Source: Comamonadaceae bacterium PBBC1 (lineage in GTDB: Bacteria > Pseudomonadota > Gammaproteobacteria > Burkholderiales > Burkholderiaceae_C). Taken from it: a stretch of 64,000 bases of DNA. The translations under genes were made by a program, and so were the position numbers. Within the stretch, counting starts at the first letter, position 1; each line of letters begins with the position of its first letter. Below are positions 17,766 through 26,840 of the stretch, piece after piece. The stretch covers positions 39,981-103,980 of the forward strand of contig NKIP01000014.1 of NCBI GenBank assembly GCA_002256145.1. Direction: 5' to 3'. The notes beneath the pieces are model-generated. The model was not told the origin of the DNA. It did no database searches and saw only the letters and a program-made list of their open reading frames with translations.

Positions 17766-18902
17766 ATGAAAAAACTCAAAATCATGTCGGTCGTGGGCAC
17801 GCGTCCCGAGATCATTCGGTTGTCGCGGGTGTTGGCGGCACTGGATGCGCATTGCGACCATGTGCTGGTGCACACCGGACAAAACTACGACTACGAACTG
17901 AACCAGGTGTTTTTTGACGACCTGGGCGTGCGCAAGCCGGACTACTTCTTGAACAGCGCAGATGGCAGCACGGGCGCTGCCAACACCATTGGCAACCTGA
18001 TCACCGGGGTAGACGGTGTGCTGGCCCAGGTGCAGCCCGAGGCGATGCTGGTGCTGGGCGACACGAACAGTTGTTTGTCTGTGATTCCGGCCAAGCGACG
18101 CAAGGTGCCGATTTTTCACATGGAGGCTGGCAACCGCTGCTTTGACATGCGGGTTCCCGAAGAGACCAACCGCCGCATCGTGGACCACACGGCCGACATC
18201 AATCTGACCTACAGCACGATTGCCCGCGATTACCTGCTGCGCGAGGGATTGCCACCGGACCAGGTCATCAAAACAGGCAGCCCGATGTACGAGGTGCTGC
18301 ACCACTATTTGCCGCAGATCAAGGCGTCTGACGCGGTGGCGCGTTTGGGCCTGACGGCGGGGCAGTACTTTGTGGTGAGTGCGCACCGCGAAGAAAACAT
18401 CGAGTCTGAAAAGTCGTTCACCAAATTGGTGGCCGTGCTCAACAGCGTGGCCGAAGAGCATAGTCTGCCTGTGGTGGTGTCGACCCACCCGCGCACGCAA
18501 AAGCGTGTGGACGCCACGGGCGCACAGTTTCACCCCAATGTGCGCCTGATGAAACCGCTGGGCTTTCATGATTATGTGAATCTGCAGATGAACGCTAAGG
18601 CGGTCTTGTCAGACAGCGGCACGATCAACGAAGAGTCTTCCATCTTGAACTTTCCGGCACTCAACCTGCGTGAGGCACACGAGCGGCCCGAGGGCATGGA
18701 AGAGGCCGCCGTGATGATGGTGGGCCTGGAAGTGGACCGCGTGCGCCAAGGCCTGGCCATATTGGCTACGCAGGCGCGGGGCGAACAGCGTGACTTGCGT
18801 TTGGTGTCTGACTACAGTATGCCCAACGTGAGTGGCAAGGTGCTGCGTATTGTTCATAGTTACACCGATTATGTGAATCGTGTGGTTTGGAAGAAATATT
18901 GA
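17766..18902 (+). CDS. capG: CapG/FnlC-type UDP-N-acetyl sugar 2-epimerase
   Basis: A 378-aa GT-B-like 2-epimerase that would convert the CapF product to UDP-N-acetyl-L-fucosamine. The motifs VVGTRPEIIRLSRV, HTGQNYDYELNQVFF, GDTNSCLS, HMEAGNRCFDMRVPEETNR and SDSGTINEES match WecB/FnlC enzymes, with R instead of the WecB R/H arrangement typical of the FnlC branch (HMEAGNRCFD). The ATG at 17,766 is 4 bp after capF and gives MKKLKIMSVVGTRPE. The 3' end overlaps the WbuB-like gene. The set CapE-F-G plus WbuB is a complete L-FucNAc synthesis-and-transfer module. Confidence 0.9.
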   Translation: MKKLKIMSVVGTRPEIIRLSRVLAALDAHCDHVLVHTGQNYDYELNQVFFDDLGVRKPDYFLNSADGSTGAANTIGNLITGVDGVLAQVQPEAMLVLGDTNSCLSVIPAKRRKVPIFHMEAGNRCFDMRVPEETNRRIVDHTADINLTYSTIARDYLLREGLPPDQVIKTGSPMYEVLHHYLPQIKASDAVARLGLTAGQYFVVSAHREENIESEKSFTKLVAVLNSVAEEHSLPVVVSTHPRTQKRVDATGAQFHPNVRLMKPLGFHDYVNLQMNAKAVLSDSGTINEESSILNFPALNLREAHERPEGMEEAAVMMVGLEVDRVRQGLAILATQARGEQRDLRLVSDYSMPNVSGKVLRIVHSYTDYVNRVVWKKY

Positions 18903-20152
18903 GGCCCGTCACAAAAAAACGTGTGCTGCTGCTGACGCAGTGGTTTGATCCTGAGCCGACATTTAAGGGCCTCGTTTTTGCTCGAGAGTTGGTGAGGCAG
19001 GGCTTTGATGTGGAGGTGGTGACGGGCTTCCCCAACTACCCGGGCGGTCGGGTGTATGCGGGTTACAAGATCAAGTTGATCCAGCGCGAATGCATTGACG
19101 GCGTGCAGATCACACGGCTGCCGCTGTACCCTAATCATGACCAGTCGGCCATCAAGCGGGTGTTGAATTACGCCAGTTTTGCGGCTTCGGCCTTGGTGTA
19201 TGGCTTGTTCATGGCCAAACGTGCGGATGTGATGTACGCGTATCACCCGCCACTGACGGTGGGTGTTGCTGCCAGTTTGATCCGTTGGCTGCGGGGTATT
19301 CCGCTGGTGTATGACATTCAAGACATGTGGCCCGACACCTTACGGGCAACGGGCATGCTCAACAACCATCGGGCATTGGCCTTGGTGGGGCGTGTGTGTG
19401 GATGGGTCTACAAACGGGTGGACCAGCTGGTGGTGTTGTCGCCAGGGTTCAAGCGTTTGCTGGTTCAGCGGGGAGTGCCCGAGAGCAAGATTGAAGTGAT
19501 TTACAACTGGGCCGATGAGTCGGCTTTGATGTCGCAAATGGGGACGGTGCCAGCGGCATTTCCAGCTGCAGATCGCTTCAGGGTGGTGTTTGCGGGCAAC
19601 ATGGGCAAAGCCCAGGCGCTTGACGCTGTGCTTGATGCGGCTGCGATTTTGCAGAGGCGTGGCTCCCAAGCCAGTTTTGTGATGTTGGGTGGGGGTGTGG
19701 AGGTCAGCCGCCTGAAAACCCATGCGCTGGAGATGAAGCTGGGCAACGTGGTGTTTTTACCCCCTGTGCCCATGTCCGAAGTGGGGAGTGTGTTGGCGGC
19801 GGCCGATGTGTTGCTGGTGCATTTGCGCAAAGATCCGTTGTTTGAAATAACCATCCCCTCCAAAACGCAGGCCTACATGGCCGTGGGCAAGCCCTTGTTG
19901 ATGGCTGTCAACGGCGATGCTGCCGACTTGGTTAGTCACGCAGGTTGCGGATTAACAGCAGAATCTGAAAACCCGCAGGCACTGGCTGATGCCGTTGATG
20001 CTTTGGCGGCGATGCCAGACAACAATTTGAAAACGATGGGTGAAAACGCAAGCCGCTACTACCGCGATGCCTTGGGCCTGAAGGTGGGGGTTGGCAAATT
20101 CGCTGTGGTGTTTGAGCGCTTGAGTCGTAAGGCGCATGGGGCAGAGAAATGA
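18899..20152 (+). CDS. wbuB: WbuB-like glycosyltransferase (predicted L-FucNAc transferase)
   Basis: A GT4-family GT-B enzyme of about 417 aa: LLLTQWFDPEPTFKGLVFAR with WbuB-style start, VVTGFPNYPGGRVYAGYK, VYDIQDMWPDTL, and donor-domain motifs VVFAGNMGKAQ and ITIPSKTQAYMAVGKPLLM. WbuB relatives add L-FucNAc in O-antigens, and the gene directly follows the L-FucNAc pathway. The start is uncertain: a TTG overlapping the capG stop (TTGA) is given here, another TTG lies four codons upstream, and a GTG begins eight codons inside. The stop overlaps the next ATG. Specificity is inferred from neighbours. Confidence 0.83.
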   Translation: MRPVTKKRVLLLTQWFDPEPTFKGLVFARELVRQGFDVEVVTGFPNYPGGRVYAGYKIKLIQRECIDGVQITRLPLYPNHDQSAIKRVLNYASFAASALVYGLFMAKRADVMYAYHPPLTVGVAASLIRWLRGIPLVYDIQDMWPDTLRATGMLNNHRALALVGRVCGWVYKRVDQLVVLSPGFKRLLVQRGVPESKIEVIYNWADESALMSQMGTVPAAFPAADRFRVVFAGNMGKAQALDAVLDAAAILQRRGSQASFVMLGGGVEVSRLKTHALEMKLGNVVFLPPVPMSEVGSVLAAADVLLVHLRKDPLFEITIPSKTQAYMAVGKPLLMAVNGDAADLVSHAGCGLTAESENPQALADAVDALAAMPDNNLKTMGENASRYYRDALGLKVGVGKFAVVFERLSRKAHGAEK

Positions 20153-20742
20153 AGCGTTTGTTTGATTTAATGGCTTCGGCCCTGGGATTGTTGCTGTTGG
20201 CTTTACCTTTGGCTGTGTTAGCTTGGCAGGTGCGCCGCAAGTTGGGTAGCCCGGTCTTGTTTACCCAAGTGCGCCCAGGTTTGCATGGCAAGCCGTTTCG
20301 CATGGTCAAGTTCCGCACCATGACGGATGAACGAGACGCCAGTGGTGCTTTGCTGCCCGATGCGCAGCGGCTCACGCCATTTGGTCGCTTTTTGCGTTCT
20401 AGCAGCTTGGATGAGTTGCCCGAGCTGTGGAATGTCTTGCGCGGCGAGATGAGCCTAGTGGGGCCACGCCCTTTGCTGATGGAATATTTGCCGCTTTATT
20501 CGCCCGAGCAGGCCCGCCGCCACGAGGTACGCCCGGGCATCACGGGATGGGCGCAGATCAATGGCCGCAACGCGATCAGCTGGGCCGACAAGTTTGCGCT
20601 GGACGTTTGGTATGTGGACCACCGTAGCCTGTTTTTGGATATCCGGATCTTGTGGTTGACCGTGCGCAAGGTGTTGGTGCGCGATGGCATCAGCGCAGCG
20701 GGGGAGGCGACGATGCCTAAGTTTGAGGGAGACAAGGCTTGA
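20149..20742 (+). CDS. pglC: PglC-like phosphoglycosyl transferase (initiating sugar transferase)
   Basis: A 197-aa monotopic phosphoglycosyl transferase: a single N-terminal reentrant hydrophobic helix (LMASALGLLLLALPLAVLAW), MVKFRTMTDERDASG, the catalytic SSLDELPELWNVLRGEMSLVGPRP region with the D-E dyad, and PGITGWAQINGRN. The small size matches PglC/WbaP catalytic cores rather than the large WbaP/WcaJ form. It transfers a sugar phosphate to undecaprenyl phosphate. With PglD-, PglE- and PglF-like genes following, the likely first sugar is N,N'-diacetylbacillosamine. It overlaps both neighbours by 4 bp. Confidence 0.88.
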   Translation: MKRLFDLMASALGLLLLALPLAVLAWQVRRKLGSPVLFTQVRPGLHGKPFRMVKFRTMTDERDASGALLPDAQRLTPFGRFLRSSSLDELPELWNVLRGEMSLVGPRPLLMEYLPLYSPEQARRHEVRPGITGWAQINGRNAISWADKFALDVWYVDHRSLFLDIRILWLTVRKVLVRDGISAAGEATMPKFEGDKA

Positions 20743-21395
20743 AGCGTTTTGCCATTTTTGGAGCAAGCGGTTGTGGCCGTGGCGTGTTGCCTTTGGTGCG
20801 CCTGCAGTTGCAGGCCGCTTTGGCGGCGGGTGATGCCGATTTGGTGTTTGTGGACGACCACCCGCCAGCGCCCATGGTCAACGGGCAGCGGGTGCTGACT
20901 TATGCGCAGTGGCTGAGCGAGCCTGCCAGCAGTCGGCACATGAATGTGGCCATTGCCAACAGCCGCGTGCGCGAGCAATTGGTGCAGCGCTGCGCGGCCG
21001 ATGGGGTGCAGTTTTTTGAGGCGCGGGCAGCCAATGTGGTGCAGCTCGACGATGTGCAGCTGGGCGAGGGCGCGGTGTTGTGCCCCTTTGTCACGCTGAC
21101 CAGCAACATCCGCATTGGCCAGCATTTCCACGCCAACATTTACAGCTACGTCGAACACGATTGTGTGGTGGGCGACTTTGTGACTTTTGCCCCGGGCGTG
21201 ATGTGCAACGGCAATGTGCACGTTGAGGACCATGCCTACATTGGCGCGGGTGCCGTCATCAAGCAGGGCCTACCCGGTGCACCTTTGGTCGTTGGCCGTG
21301 GCGCAGTGGTGGGCATGGGCGCGGTGGTGACCAAGAGCGTGCCACCGGGGGTGACGGTGGTGGGCAATCCGGCGCGGCCTTTGATCAAAAACTGA
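20739..21395 (+). CDS. pglD: PglD-like UDP-4-amino-sugar N-acetyltransferase
   Basis: A 218-aa NeuD/PglD-family protein. It has a Rossmann-like sugar-nucleotide domain (FAIFGASGCGRGVLPLVR, residues 3-20) followed by a left-handed beta-helix (GEGAVLCPFVTLTSNIRIG, YSYVEHDCVVGDFVTFAPG) and a final GAVVTKSVPPGVTVVGNPAR signature. The H-D pair in YSYVEHDCVVGD matches the catalytic histidine of PglD. It would acetylate UDP-4-amino-4,6-dideoxy-GlcNAc to UDP-diNAcBac. The start overlaps the pglC stop. Confidence 0.87.
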   Translation: MKRFAIFGASGCGRGVLPLVRLQLQAALAAGDADLVFVDDHPPAPMVNGQRVLTYAQWLSEPASSRHMNVAIANSRVREQLVQRCAADGVQFFEARAANVVQLDDVQLGEGAVLCPFVTLTSNIRIGQHFHANIYSYVEHDCVVGDFVTFAPGVMCNGNVHVEDHAYIGAGAVIKQGLPGAPLVVGRGAVVGMGAVVTKSVPPGVTVVGNPARPLIKN

Positions 21396-21404
21396 AGAGA
21401 CAAC

Positions 21405-22652
21405 ATGCTGAACACTCCCTTTTCCCCCTGGCCCAGTTTCACCCCCGAAGAGGCCGACGCGGTGCACCGCGTGGTGATGTCCAACAAGGTCAACTATTGG
21501 ACGGGCACCGAGACCCGCGAGTTTGAAAAAGAGTTTGCCGCTTGGTGCGGCACGGCGCATGCCGTGGCGCTGGCCAATGGCACGTTGGCACTCGATGTGG
21601 CGTTGAAGGCTTTGGGCATTGGCCCAGGGGACGAGGTGGTGGTAACGCCGCGCACTTTCATTGCGTCGATTTCGTGTGTGGTCAATGCCGGCGCAGTACC
21701 TGTGTTTGCCGATGTGGAGGCCGACAGCGGCAATGTGTCGGCCAGCACGATTGCGGCGGTGTTGTCGCCCCGTACCAAGGCGGTGGTGTGTGTGCATTTG
21801 GCAGGTTGGCCGTGCGACATGGACCCGATCATGGCGCTGGCGGCTGAGCGTGGCTTGATGGTGATTGAGGATTGCGCCCAGGCGCATGGCGCACGTTACA
21901 AGGGGCGGCCTGTGGGCAGCATTGGTCATGTGGGGGCTTGGAGTTTTTGCCAGGACAAGATCATGACCACGGGCGGCGAGGGTGGCATGGTCACAACCAA
22001 TGACGAGGCGCTGTGGCGGGCAATGTGGTCGTTCAAGGACCATGGCAAGAGTTATGAGGCGGTCTACGAGCGCCAGCACGCGCCGGGGTTCAGGTGGTTG
22101 CACGAGAGTTTTGGCACCAATTGGCGCATGCTCGAGATGCAGGCGGTGATTGGGCGCATTCAGTTGCGGCGGATGATGGCTTGGTCTGAGGCCCGTCAAC
22201 GCAATGCACAAGCTATTTGGGCCACGTGTGCTGAGTTTGCGGCTTTACGGGTGCCACAGCTGCCGATGGTGGGGTGTGGCAGTTGCCCGGGAGGTGCGGG
22301 TGGTGCGGGTGGTGTGGGTGCTTGCACTGCGTCAGGCACGGCTTGCGAGCATGCGCATTACAAGTGTTATGCCTATGTGCGTCCCGAGCGTCTGGCCCCG
22401 GGCTGGACGCGAGACAGGATCGTAGAGGCGATCAACACAGAGGGAGTGCCTTGCTTTCAAGGTTCTTGTTCTGAAGTTTATCTAGAGAAAGCCTTTGATG
22501 GCACGGGTTGGCGCCCTGAGACGCGTCTGCCGGTGGCCAAAGAGTTGGGTGAGACATCGGTGATGTTTTTGGTTCACCCTACCTTGACCGCAGATGAGAT
22601 TCAAAAGACCTGTGCAGCCATACAGAAGGTCATGGCTTTGGCAAGTCAATGA
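21405..22652 (+). CDS. pglE: PglE-like DegT aminotransferase with Gly-rich insertion
   Basis: A 415-aa PLP-dependent UDP-4-keto-sugar aminotransferase. Key segments are ALANGTLALDVAL, VIEDCAQAHGARYKGRPVGS and WSFCQDKIMTTGGEGGM with the PLP lysine. It would aminate the 4-keto sugar produced by the PglF-like dehydratase. It is about 25 residues longer than relatives because of a low-complexity stretch near residues 290-315 (GCGSCPGGAGGAGG followed by VGACTASGTAC), encoded by a GGTGCGGGT-type minisatellite. The insertion is in frame and near a loop before HAHYKCYAYVRPE. The 9-bp gap after pglD suggests co-transcription. Confidence 0.85.
   Translation: MLNTPFSPWPSFTPEEADAVHRVVMSNKVNYWTGTETREFEKEFAAWCGTAHAVALANGTLALDVALKALGIGPGDEVVVTPRTFIASISCVVNAGAVPVFADVEADSGNVSASTIAAVLSPRTKAVVCVHLAGWPCDMDPIMALAAERGLMVIEDCAQAHGARYKGRPVGSIGHVGAWSFCQDKIMTTGGEGGMVTTNDEALWRAMWSFKDHGKSYEAVYERQHAPGFRWLHESFGTNWRMLEMQAVIGRIQLRRMMAWSEARQRNAQAIWATCAEFAALRVPQLPMVGCGSCPGGAGGAGGVGACTASGTACEHAHYKCYAYVRPERLAPGWTRDRIVEAINTEGVPCFQGSCSEVYLEKAFDGTGWRPETRLPVAKELGETSVMFLVHPTLTADEIQKTCAAIQKVMALASQ
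22294..22323 (+). repeat. GGTGCGGGT minisatellite within pglE
   Basis: About three near-identical 9-bp units (GGTGCGGGT, GGTGCGGGT, GGTGTGGGT) run in tandem in the coding strand and give Gly-Ala-Gly-Gly repeats. Tandem units of a multiple of three can expand or shrink without a frameshift. Confidence 0.5.
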
Positions 22653-22719
22653 GTTCAGAAAACACCTGTGAACGACATCAGCCCGGCAGTTTTGGGCTTC
22701 AATAAAAAAAACTGATCTC

Positions 22720-24657
22720 ATGATTCGAATTCCCTTTTGGTTTTTGACTTGGCCTCGTCGGTACAAGCAAGCGGCAGTTGTGTGCGTCGATGCGGTTTTG
22801 TGCGCATTGGCTTTGTGGGGCGCAGTGTGTTTGCGACTGGATGAATGGGTGCCTTGGTCTTGGTCACTGTTGGCCTTGGCTCTTGGTTCGGTGGTTTTGG
22901 CCTTGCCTTGGTTTGTTGGCTTTGGTCTTTACCGCGCGATTTTTCGGTATTCGGGCATGAGTGCTTTCATGGCCATCGGCAAAGCAATCGGCATCTACAC
23001 CATCTCGTTTGTGGTTTTGGTGGGGGTGTTGGGCGTGCACGGTGTGCCCCGTTCTGTGGCATTGATTCAACCCTTGTTGTTTTTGTGTTTGGTGGGGGGC
23101 AGCCGTGCTTGGGTGCGGCATTGGTTGGGGGGCTTAAGTCCGGAGGATCGGCGTCGCTTGGCTTTTGATCGTGTGCTGATTTTTGGGGCGGGATCTGCAG
23201 GTCGTCAATTGGCGGCAGTCTTGTCCAGCAGTGCACAACTGCGTGTTGTGGGTTATGTGGATGACGATGAAAGGTTGCATGGGCATGTGCTCAATGGGGT
23301 GCGCATTTATGCCCCAAATGAGTTGTCAGAGTTGGCCGAGTCTGGTTATGTGTCTTTGGTTTTAATGGCCATACCCTCGGTGTCAAGGACGCGGCGCAAC
23401 GAGATTTTGGAACAATTGCGATCACTCAAAATCAAGGTGCGTACCTTGCCGGGTCTGGAGGACTTGGCACGCGGCTGTGTCGATGCTGCTGATGTGCGCG
23501 AGCTCGATGTCGAAGATTTGTTGGGCCGTGAACCCGTGCCGCCAAACCCTTTGATGTTGGCCAAAAAAATTCAGGGCAAGGTGGTGATGGTGACAGGGGC
23601 TGGGGGCTCAATTGGCTCAGAGCTGTGTCGCCAAATCATCAAATCATCGCCTTCTGTGTTGCTGTTGGTGGAGTTGACAGAGTTTGCGCTTTATTCCATT
23701 CATGCTGAACTAGAGCGTTTGCTCAAAGAGAAGGCTGACCATGGCATTGTGGTGGTGCCATTGCTTGGCAATGTGCGTGATGCCGTTCGGATGGGAGAAA
23801 TTTTGGCGACCTGGAAGCCGCACACGCTGTACCATGCTGCGGCTTATAAGCATGTGCCTTTGGTAGAGCACAACCCGGCTGAAGGAGTCAAAAACAATGT
23901 GCACGGCACTTTGATGACGGCATTGCAGGCGGTTGTGCATGGGGTGAGTGATTTTGTTTTGGTGAGCACCGATAAAGCAGTTAGGCCCACCAACATCATG
24001 GGCACCAGCAAGCGTTTGGCCGAAATGGTGTTGCAAGCTCAGGCTCAAGTGATGGCAGAGCGTCAAGGTCAGACACGTTTTAGCATGGTGCGTTTTGGCA
24101 ATGTGTTGGGGTCTTCGGGGTCGGTGGTGCCTTTGTTTCGCAGGCAGATTGAAGAGGGTGGGCCAATCACTTTGACGGATGAGCGCATCACTCGTTATTT
24201 CATGACCATTCCGGAGGCCGCGCAGTTGGTGATTCAGGCTGGGGCCATGGCCAAGGGTGGCGATGTCTTTGTGCTGGACATGGGAGAGCCTGTCAAGATC
24301 ATGGATTTGGCGAGTCGGATGGTGGCTTTGTCTGGCATGACGGTCAAGGACGAAGAAAATCCTGATGGTGACATTGAGATTCAAATTACCGGTTTGCGTC
24401 CTGGCGAAAAACTCTACGAAGAACTGTTGATTGGCGACAACCCTTTGCCGACGCTTCATCCTTTGATCATGAAGGCGCATGAAGATTTTTTACCGTGGGA
24501 TCAACTCTTGAGCAAGTTGAATCTGTTGAACGATGCATTGGATTTAAACGATGTGCCACGGATTAGAGGCTTGCTGCAAAAGCTGGTGCCTGGGTATCAG
24601 CCGGATGGTGAAGTGGTGGATTGGGTTTGGAGAGAAAACGAACGACAAGCTGCATGA
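22720..24657 (+). CDS. pglF: PglF/WbpM/CapD-type membrane UDP-GlcNAc 4,6-dehydratase
   Basis: A 645-aa membrane-anchored nucleotide-sugar dehydratase. Four N-terminal hydrophobic segments (to about residue 130) are followed by a CoA/NAD-binding-like domain (IFGAGSAGRQLAAVL) and then the dehydratase domain starting at MVTGAGGSIGSELCRQ. The catalytic LVSTDKAVRPTNIMGTSKR keeps the T-D-K arrangement of the long-form UDP-GlcNAc C6 dehydratases. It would supply UDP-4-keto-6-deoxy-GlcNAc to PglE. This is a second 4,6-dehydratase next to CapE; the two have different stereochemistry in known systems. The stop overlaps the Wzi-like start. Confidence 0.9.
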   Translation: MIRIPFWFLTWPRRYKQAAVVCVDAVLCALALWGAVCLRLDEWVPWSWSLLALALGSVVLALPWFVGFGLYRAIFRYSGMSAFMAIGKAIGIYTISFVVLVGVLGVHGVPRSVALIQPLLFLCLVGGSRAWVRHWLGGLSPEDRRRLAFDRVLIFGAGSAGRQLAAVLSSSAQLRVVGYVDDDERLHGHVLNGVRIYAPNELSELAESGYVSLVLMAIPSVSRTRRNEILEQLRSLKIKVRTLPGLEDLARGCVDAADVRELDVEDLLGREPVPPNPLMLAKKIQGKVVMVTGAGGSIGSELCRQIIKSSPSVLLLVELTEFALYSIHAELERLLKEKADHGIVVVPLLGNVRDAVRMGEILATWKPHTLYHAAAYKHVPLVEHNPAEGVKNNVHGTLMTALQAVVHGVSDFVLVSTDKAVRPTNIMGTSKRLAEMVLQAQAQVMAERQGQTRFSMVRFGNVLGSSGSVVPLFRRQIEEGGPITLTDERITRYFMTIPEAAQLVIQAGAMAKGGDVFVLDMGEPVKIMDLASRMVALSGMTVKDEENPDGDIEIQITGLRPGEKLYEELLIGDNPLPTLHPLIMKAHEDFLPWDQLLSKLNLLNDALDLNDVPRIRGLLQKLVPGYQPDGEVVDWVWRENERQAA

Positions 24658-26249
24658 GTGGCTTAAGTGATGAACCATTGATGGATTCAAAGTACAAATT
24701 GAAAAATTATTGTGTGTGGGCTTGTATTGCGTTGGGGTCTGCCAGTCCGCTGCAGGCTCAAACACAAGCCAGTGTCCCTTACTCCCCAAGTTGGCAAGTT
24801 CGGCACCATCTGCAATGGTTGTCTGATCACGCGGGTTTACAGCTAACGACAAGCCATTGGCCTTTGCCAATGGCTGCTGTGGAACAGGCTATGTCGCATT
24901 TGTCGCGATCGCAACCGGATCAGATTGCCCAGCAGGTGGCGTGGTCCCGTTCAGAGGTGCTGCGTGAGTTGAATGATCGTCAAGAGGCCTGGCGTTTGCG
25001 TGCGCAGGTGCGTTCGCGTTCAGATGCGCTCAATGGTTTTGATGACAACTACACGCCCGGAAGCAGTGTGCAAGTGGAGTCTGAAGCGTGGCGATTTGGA
25101 AGCCCAACTCAGAAGCTGACAGGGGCCCTGCGCCTGGGGGGGCGGGCTGAGGTGAGCCCTAATTCGCTGCAAACACAATTCAGTGGTCATGGTGCGGAGG
25201 GGCTTGTACAGTTTCGCCCCGACGGCAGTGCTGCGGTCTTGGGTTTTGACGGCTGGAATGTGCAGGCTTTCAGTCAGCGTTATTGGTGGGGACCTGGCTG
25301 GCAGAGCAGTTTGATCAATGGTCACAATAACCCTTCATGGACGGGTGTCGGTTTGCAGCGCGGCATTGGCAGTGAGTCTGAAAGTGCTTGGTTGAGCTGG
25401 ATGGGGCCTTGGAATCTGGATGTTTTTTTTGCAAAGGCACAAGACCCTCAAGTGGTTACACAGCAGCCGAGCGGTTTTTTGTTTTCGGGCATGCGCTTGA
25501 CCATGAAGCCCAAGCCTTGGCTGGAGCTGGGTTTTAGTCGAGGGGTTCAAACAGCTGGAGCTGGACGACCCAGTGGTGCAGCCAATTTGGTCAAGGCGAT
25601 CTTGGGCCAACAGTTAAACAAAAGGGTTCAAGACACGTTTGTCGACAGCAGCAGCCAAATTGCAGGTTATGACGCTCGTTTGACATGTCCCGAATCCTGG
25701 GGTGGTTGGTTGGGCAGTTGTGCTGCATACACGCAATGGATGGGCGAAGACGCAGTTGGCAAGGTGCCTTTGCCTTACAAGTTCATGAGCATGTGGGGTT
25801 TTGAAAGTACTTTGCGTGAGGGCCGACACCGGGTGTTTGTAGAGTGGACCAATACCAATGATTACAGCTTGCCATGGGACACCAAGCAGTCCTATCCGGG
25901 GTATTTGAATTCTGTGTATTTGCAGGGGTATACCCAAGGTGCACGCTGGGTGGGCAGCGCACAGGGTTCGGGCTCAAAGGTCATGACTTTGGGCTGGATG
26001 GATGCCGAGAATTTGCGTGTATTCAAGTTGCATACGGGGCAAATTCAAACCAGCTTGGGCGCATACGACCCCCGTGTGACTGCGCCGCATGGTCGTTTAT
26101 TCAGCATGAGTGCTGCGCAAACCTTGGATTTCAAGTCCATGAATTTGACCCCTGAAGTGGCCTACACACGGTTGTCTCAAGGCATTGATCAAGGTGCCAA
26201 TTTGCGCAAAGACTTGCGGATCAGCGTCATGATGGATGTGAAGTTTTGA
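24654..26249 (+). CDS. wzi: Wzi-family capsule assembly outer-membrane protein
   Basis: A 531-aa exported beta-barrel protein. A signal peptide (KNYCVWACIALGSASPLQAQ) is followed by a largely beta-stranded sequence with the family features FDGWNVQAFSQRYWWGPGW and NNPSWTGVGLQR. Wzi proteins anchor capsule to the outer membrane. The ATG used overlaps the pglF stop (ATGA); a second ATG nine codons downstream gives MDSKYKLKNY and is also plausible because the signal peptide then starts at the usual distance. It is the last gene of the polysaccharide locus; the gene after it runs in the opposite direction. Its presence argues for a capsule-like cell-attached product. Confidence 0.85.
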   Translation: MSGLSDEPLMDSKYKLKNYCVWACIALGSASPLQAQTQASVPYSPSWQVRHHLQWLSDHAGLQLTTSHWPLPMAAVEQAMSHLSRSQPDQIAQQVAWSRSEVLRELNDRQEAWRLRAQVRSRSDALNGFDDNYTPGSSVQVESEAWRFGSPTQKLTGALRLGGRAEVSPNSLQTQFSGHGAEGLVQFRPDGSAAVLGFDGWNVQAFSQRYWWGPGWQSSLINGHNNPSWTGVGLQRGIGSESESAWLSWMGPWNLDVFFAKAQDPQVVTQQPSGFLFSGMRLTMKPKPWLELGFSRGVQTAGAGRPSGAANLVKAILGQQLNKRVQDTFVDSSSQIAGYDARLTCPESWGGWLGSCAAYTQWMGEDAVGKVPLPYKFMSMWGFESTLREGRHRVFVEWTNTNDYSLPWDTKQSYPGYLNSVYLQGYTQGARWVGSAQGSGSKVMTLGWMDAENLRVFKLHTGQIQTSLGAYDPRVTAPHGRLFSMSAAQTLDFKSMNLTPEVAYTRLSQGIDQGANLRKDLRISVMMDVKF

Positions 26250-26262
26250 GCCGCTGAGCCCC

Positions 26263-26775
26263 TCACACCCCACCCTGTGGATGTGTCGGGTCAATCCACA
26301 AAACAGTTTCGGGCTTTTCGACGGGCTCGATGTCCATGTTGACGGCCACGGCTTGGCCGTCGCTGCGGCACAAGACGCACTCCAGCGTTTCGTCGGCGCT
26401 GGCGTTGATCTCTTGGTGGGGCACGTAGGGCGGCACATAAATGAAGTCGCCGGGGCCGGCTTCGGCTGTGAATTCCAGCGCATCGCCCCAACGCATGCGG
26501 GCGCGGCCTTTGACCACATAGATCACGCTTTCCAGTGGCCCGTGGTGGTGCGCGCCGGTTTTGGCATTGGGGTGGATGTGCACGGTGCCGGCCCAAAGTT
26601 TTTGCGCGCCCACGCGTGCAAAGTTGATGGCCGCTTTGCGGTCCATGCCCGGCGTGGAGGGCACGTTGCCATCCAACTGGTCACCTGGCACCACGCGCAC
26701 GCCGTCGTGTTTCCAGTTGGTGCGGGTGGCCTCAGGGGGGGCTGAGTGATCATGGGGTTCGTGGGTTTGTGACAT
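26263..26775 (-). CDS. Cupin-domain protein
   Basis: A 170-aa single-domain cupin. The first cupin motif is seen in GTVHIHPNAKTGAHHHGPLESVIYVV (key residues H-x-H near the middle and E) and the second in GDFIYVPPYVPHQEINAS. The metal-binding histidines are intact, so a metal-dependent isomerase, dioxygenase or binding role is possible. It lies 65 bp downstream of the D-amino acid dehydrogenase gene in the same direction and may be co-transcribed with it. The substrate cannot be named from sequence. Confidence 0.75.
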   Translation of the reverse strand: MSQTHEPHDHSAPPEATRTNWKHDGVRVVPGDQLDGNVPSTPGMDRKAAINFARVGAQKLWAGTVHIHPNAKTGAHHHGPLESVIYVVKGRARMRWGDALEFTAEAGPGDFIYVPPYVPHQEINASADETLECVLCRSDGQAVAVNMDIEPVEKPETVLWIDPTHPQGGV

Positions 26776-26840
26776 GGACAGTGCCTTTGCAAAAAATGTT
26801 GAATTGACTTGAGCAGGGGGTTGGCCAGCCGGTCACGGCC

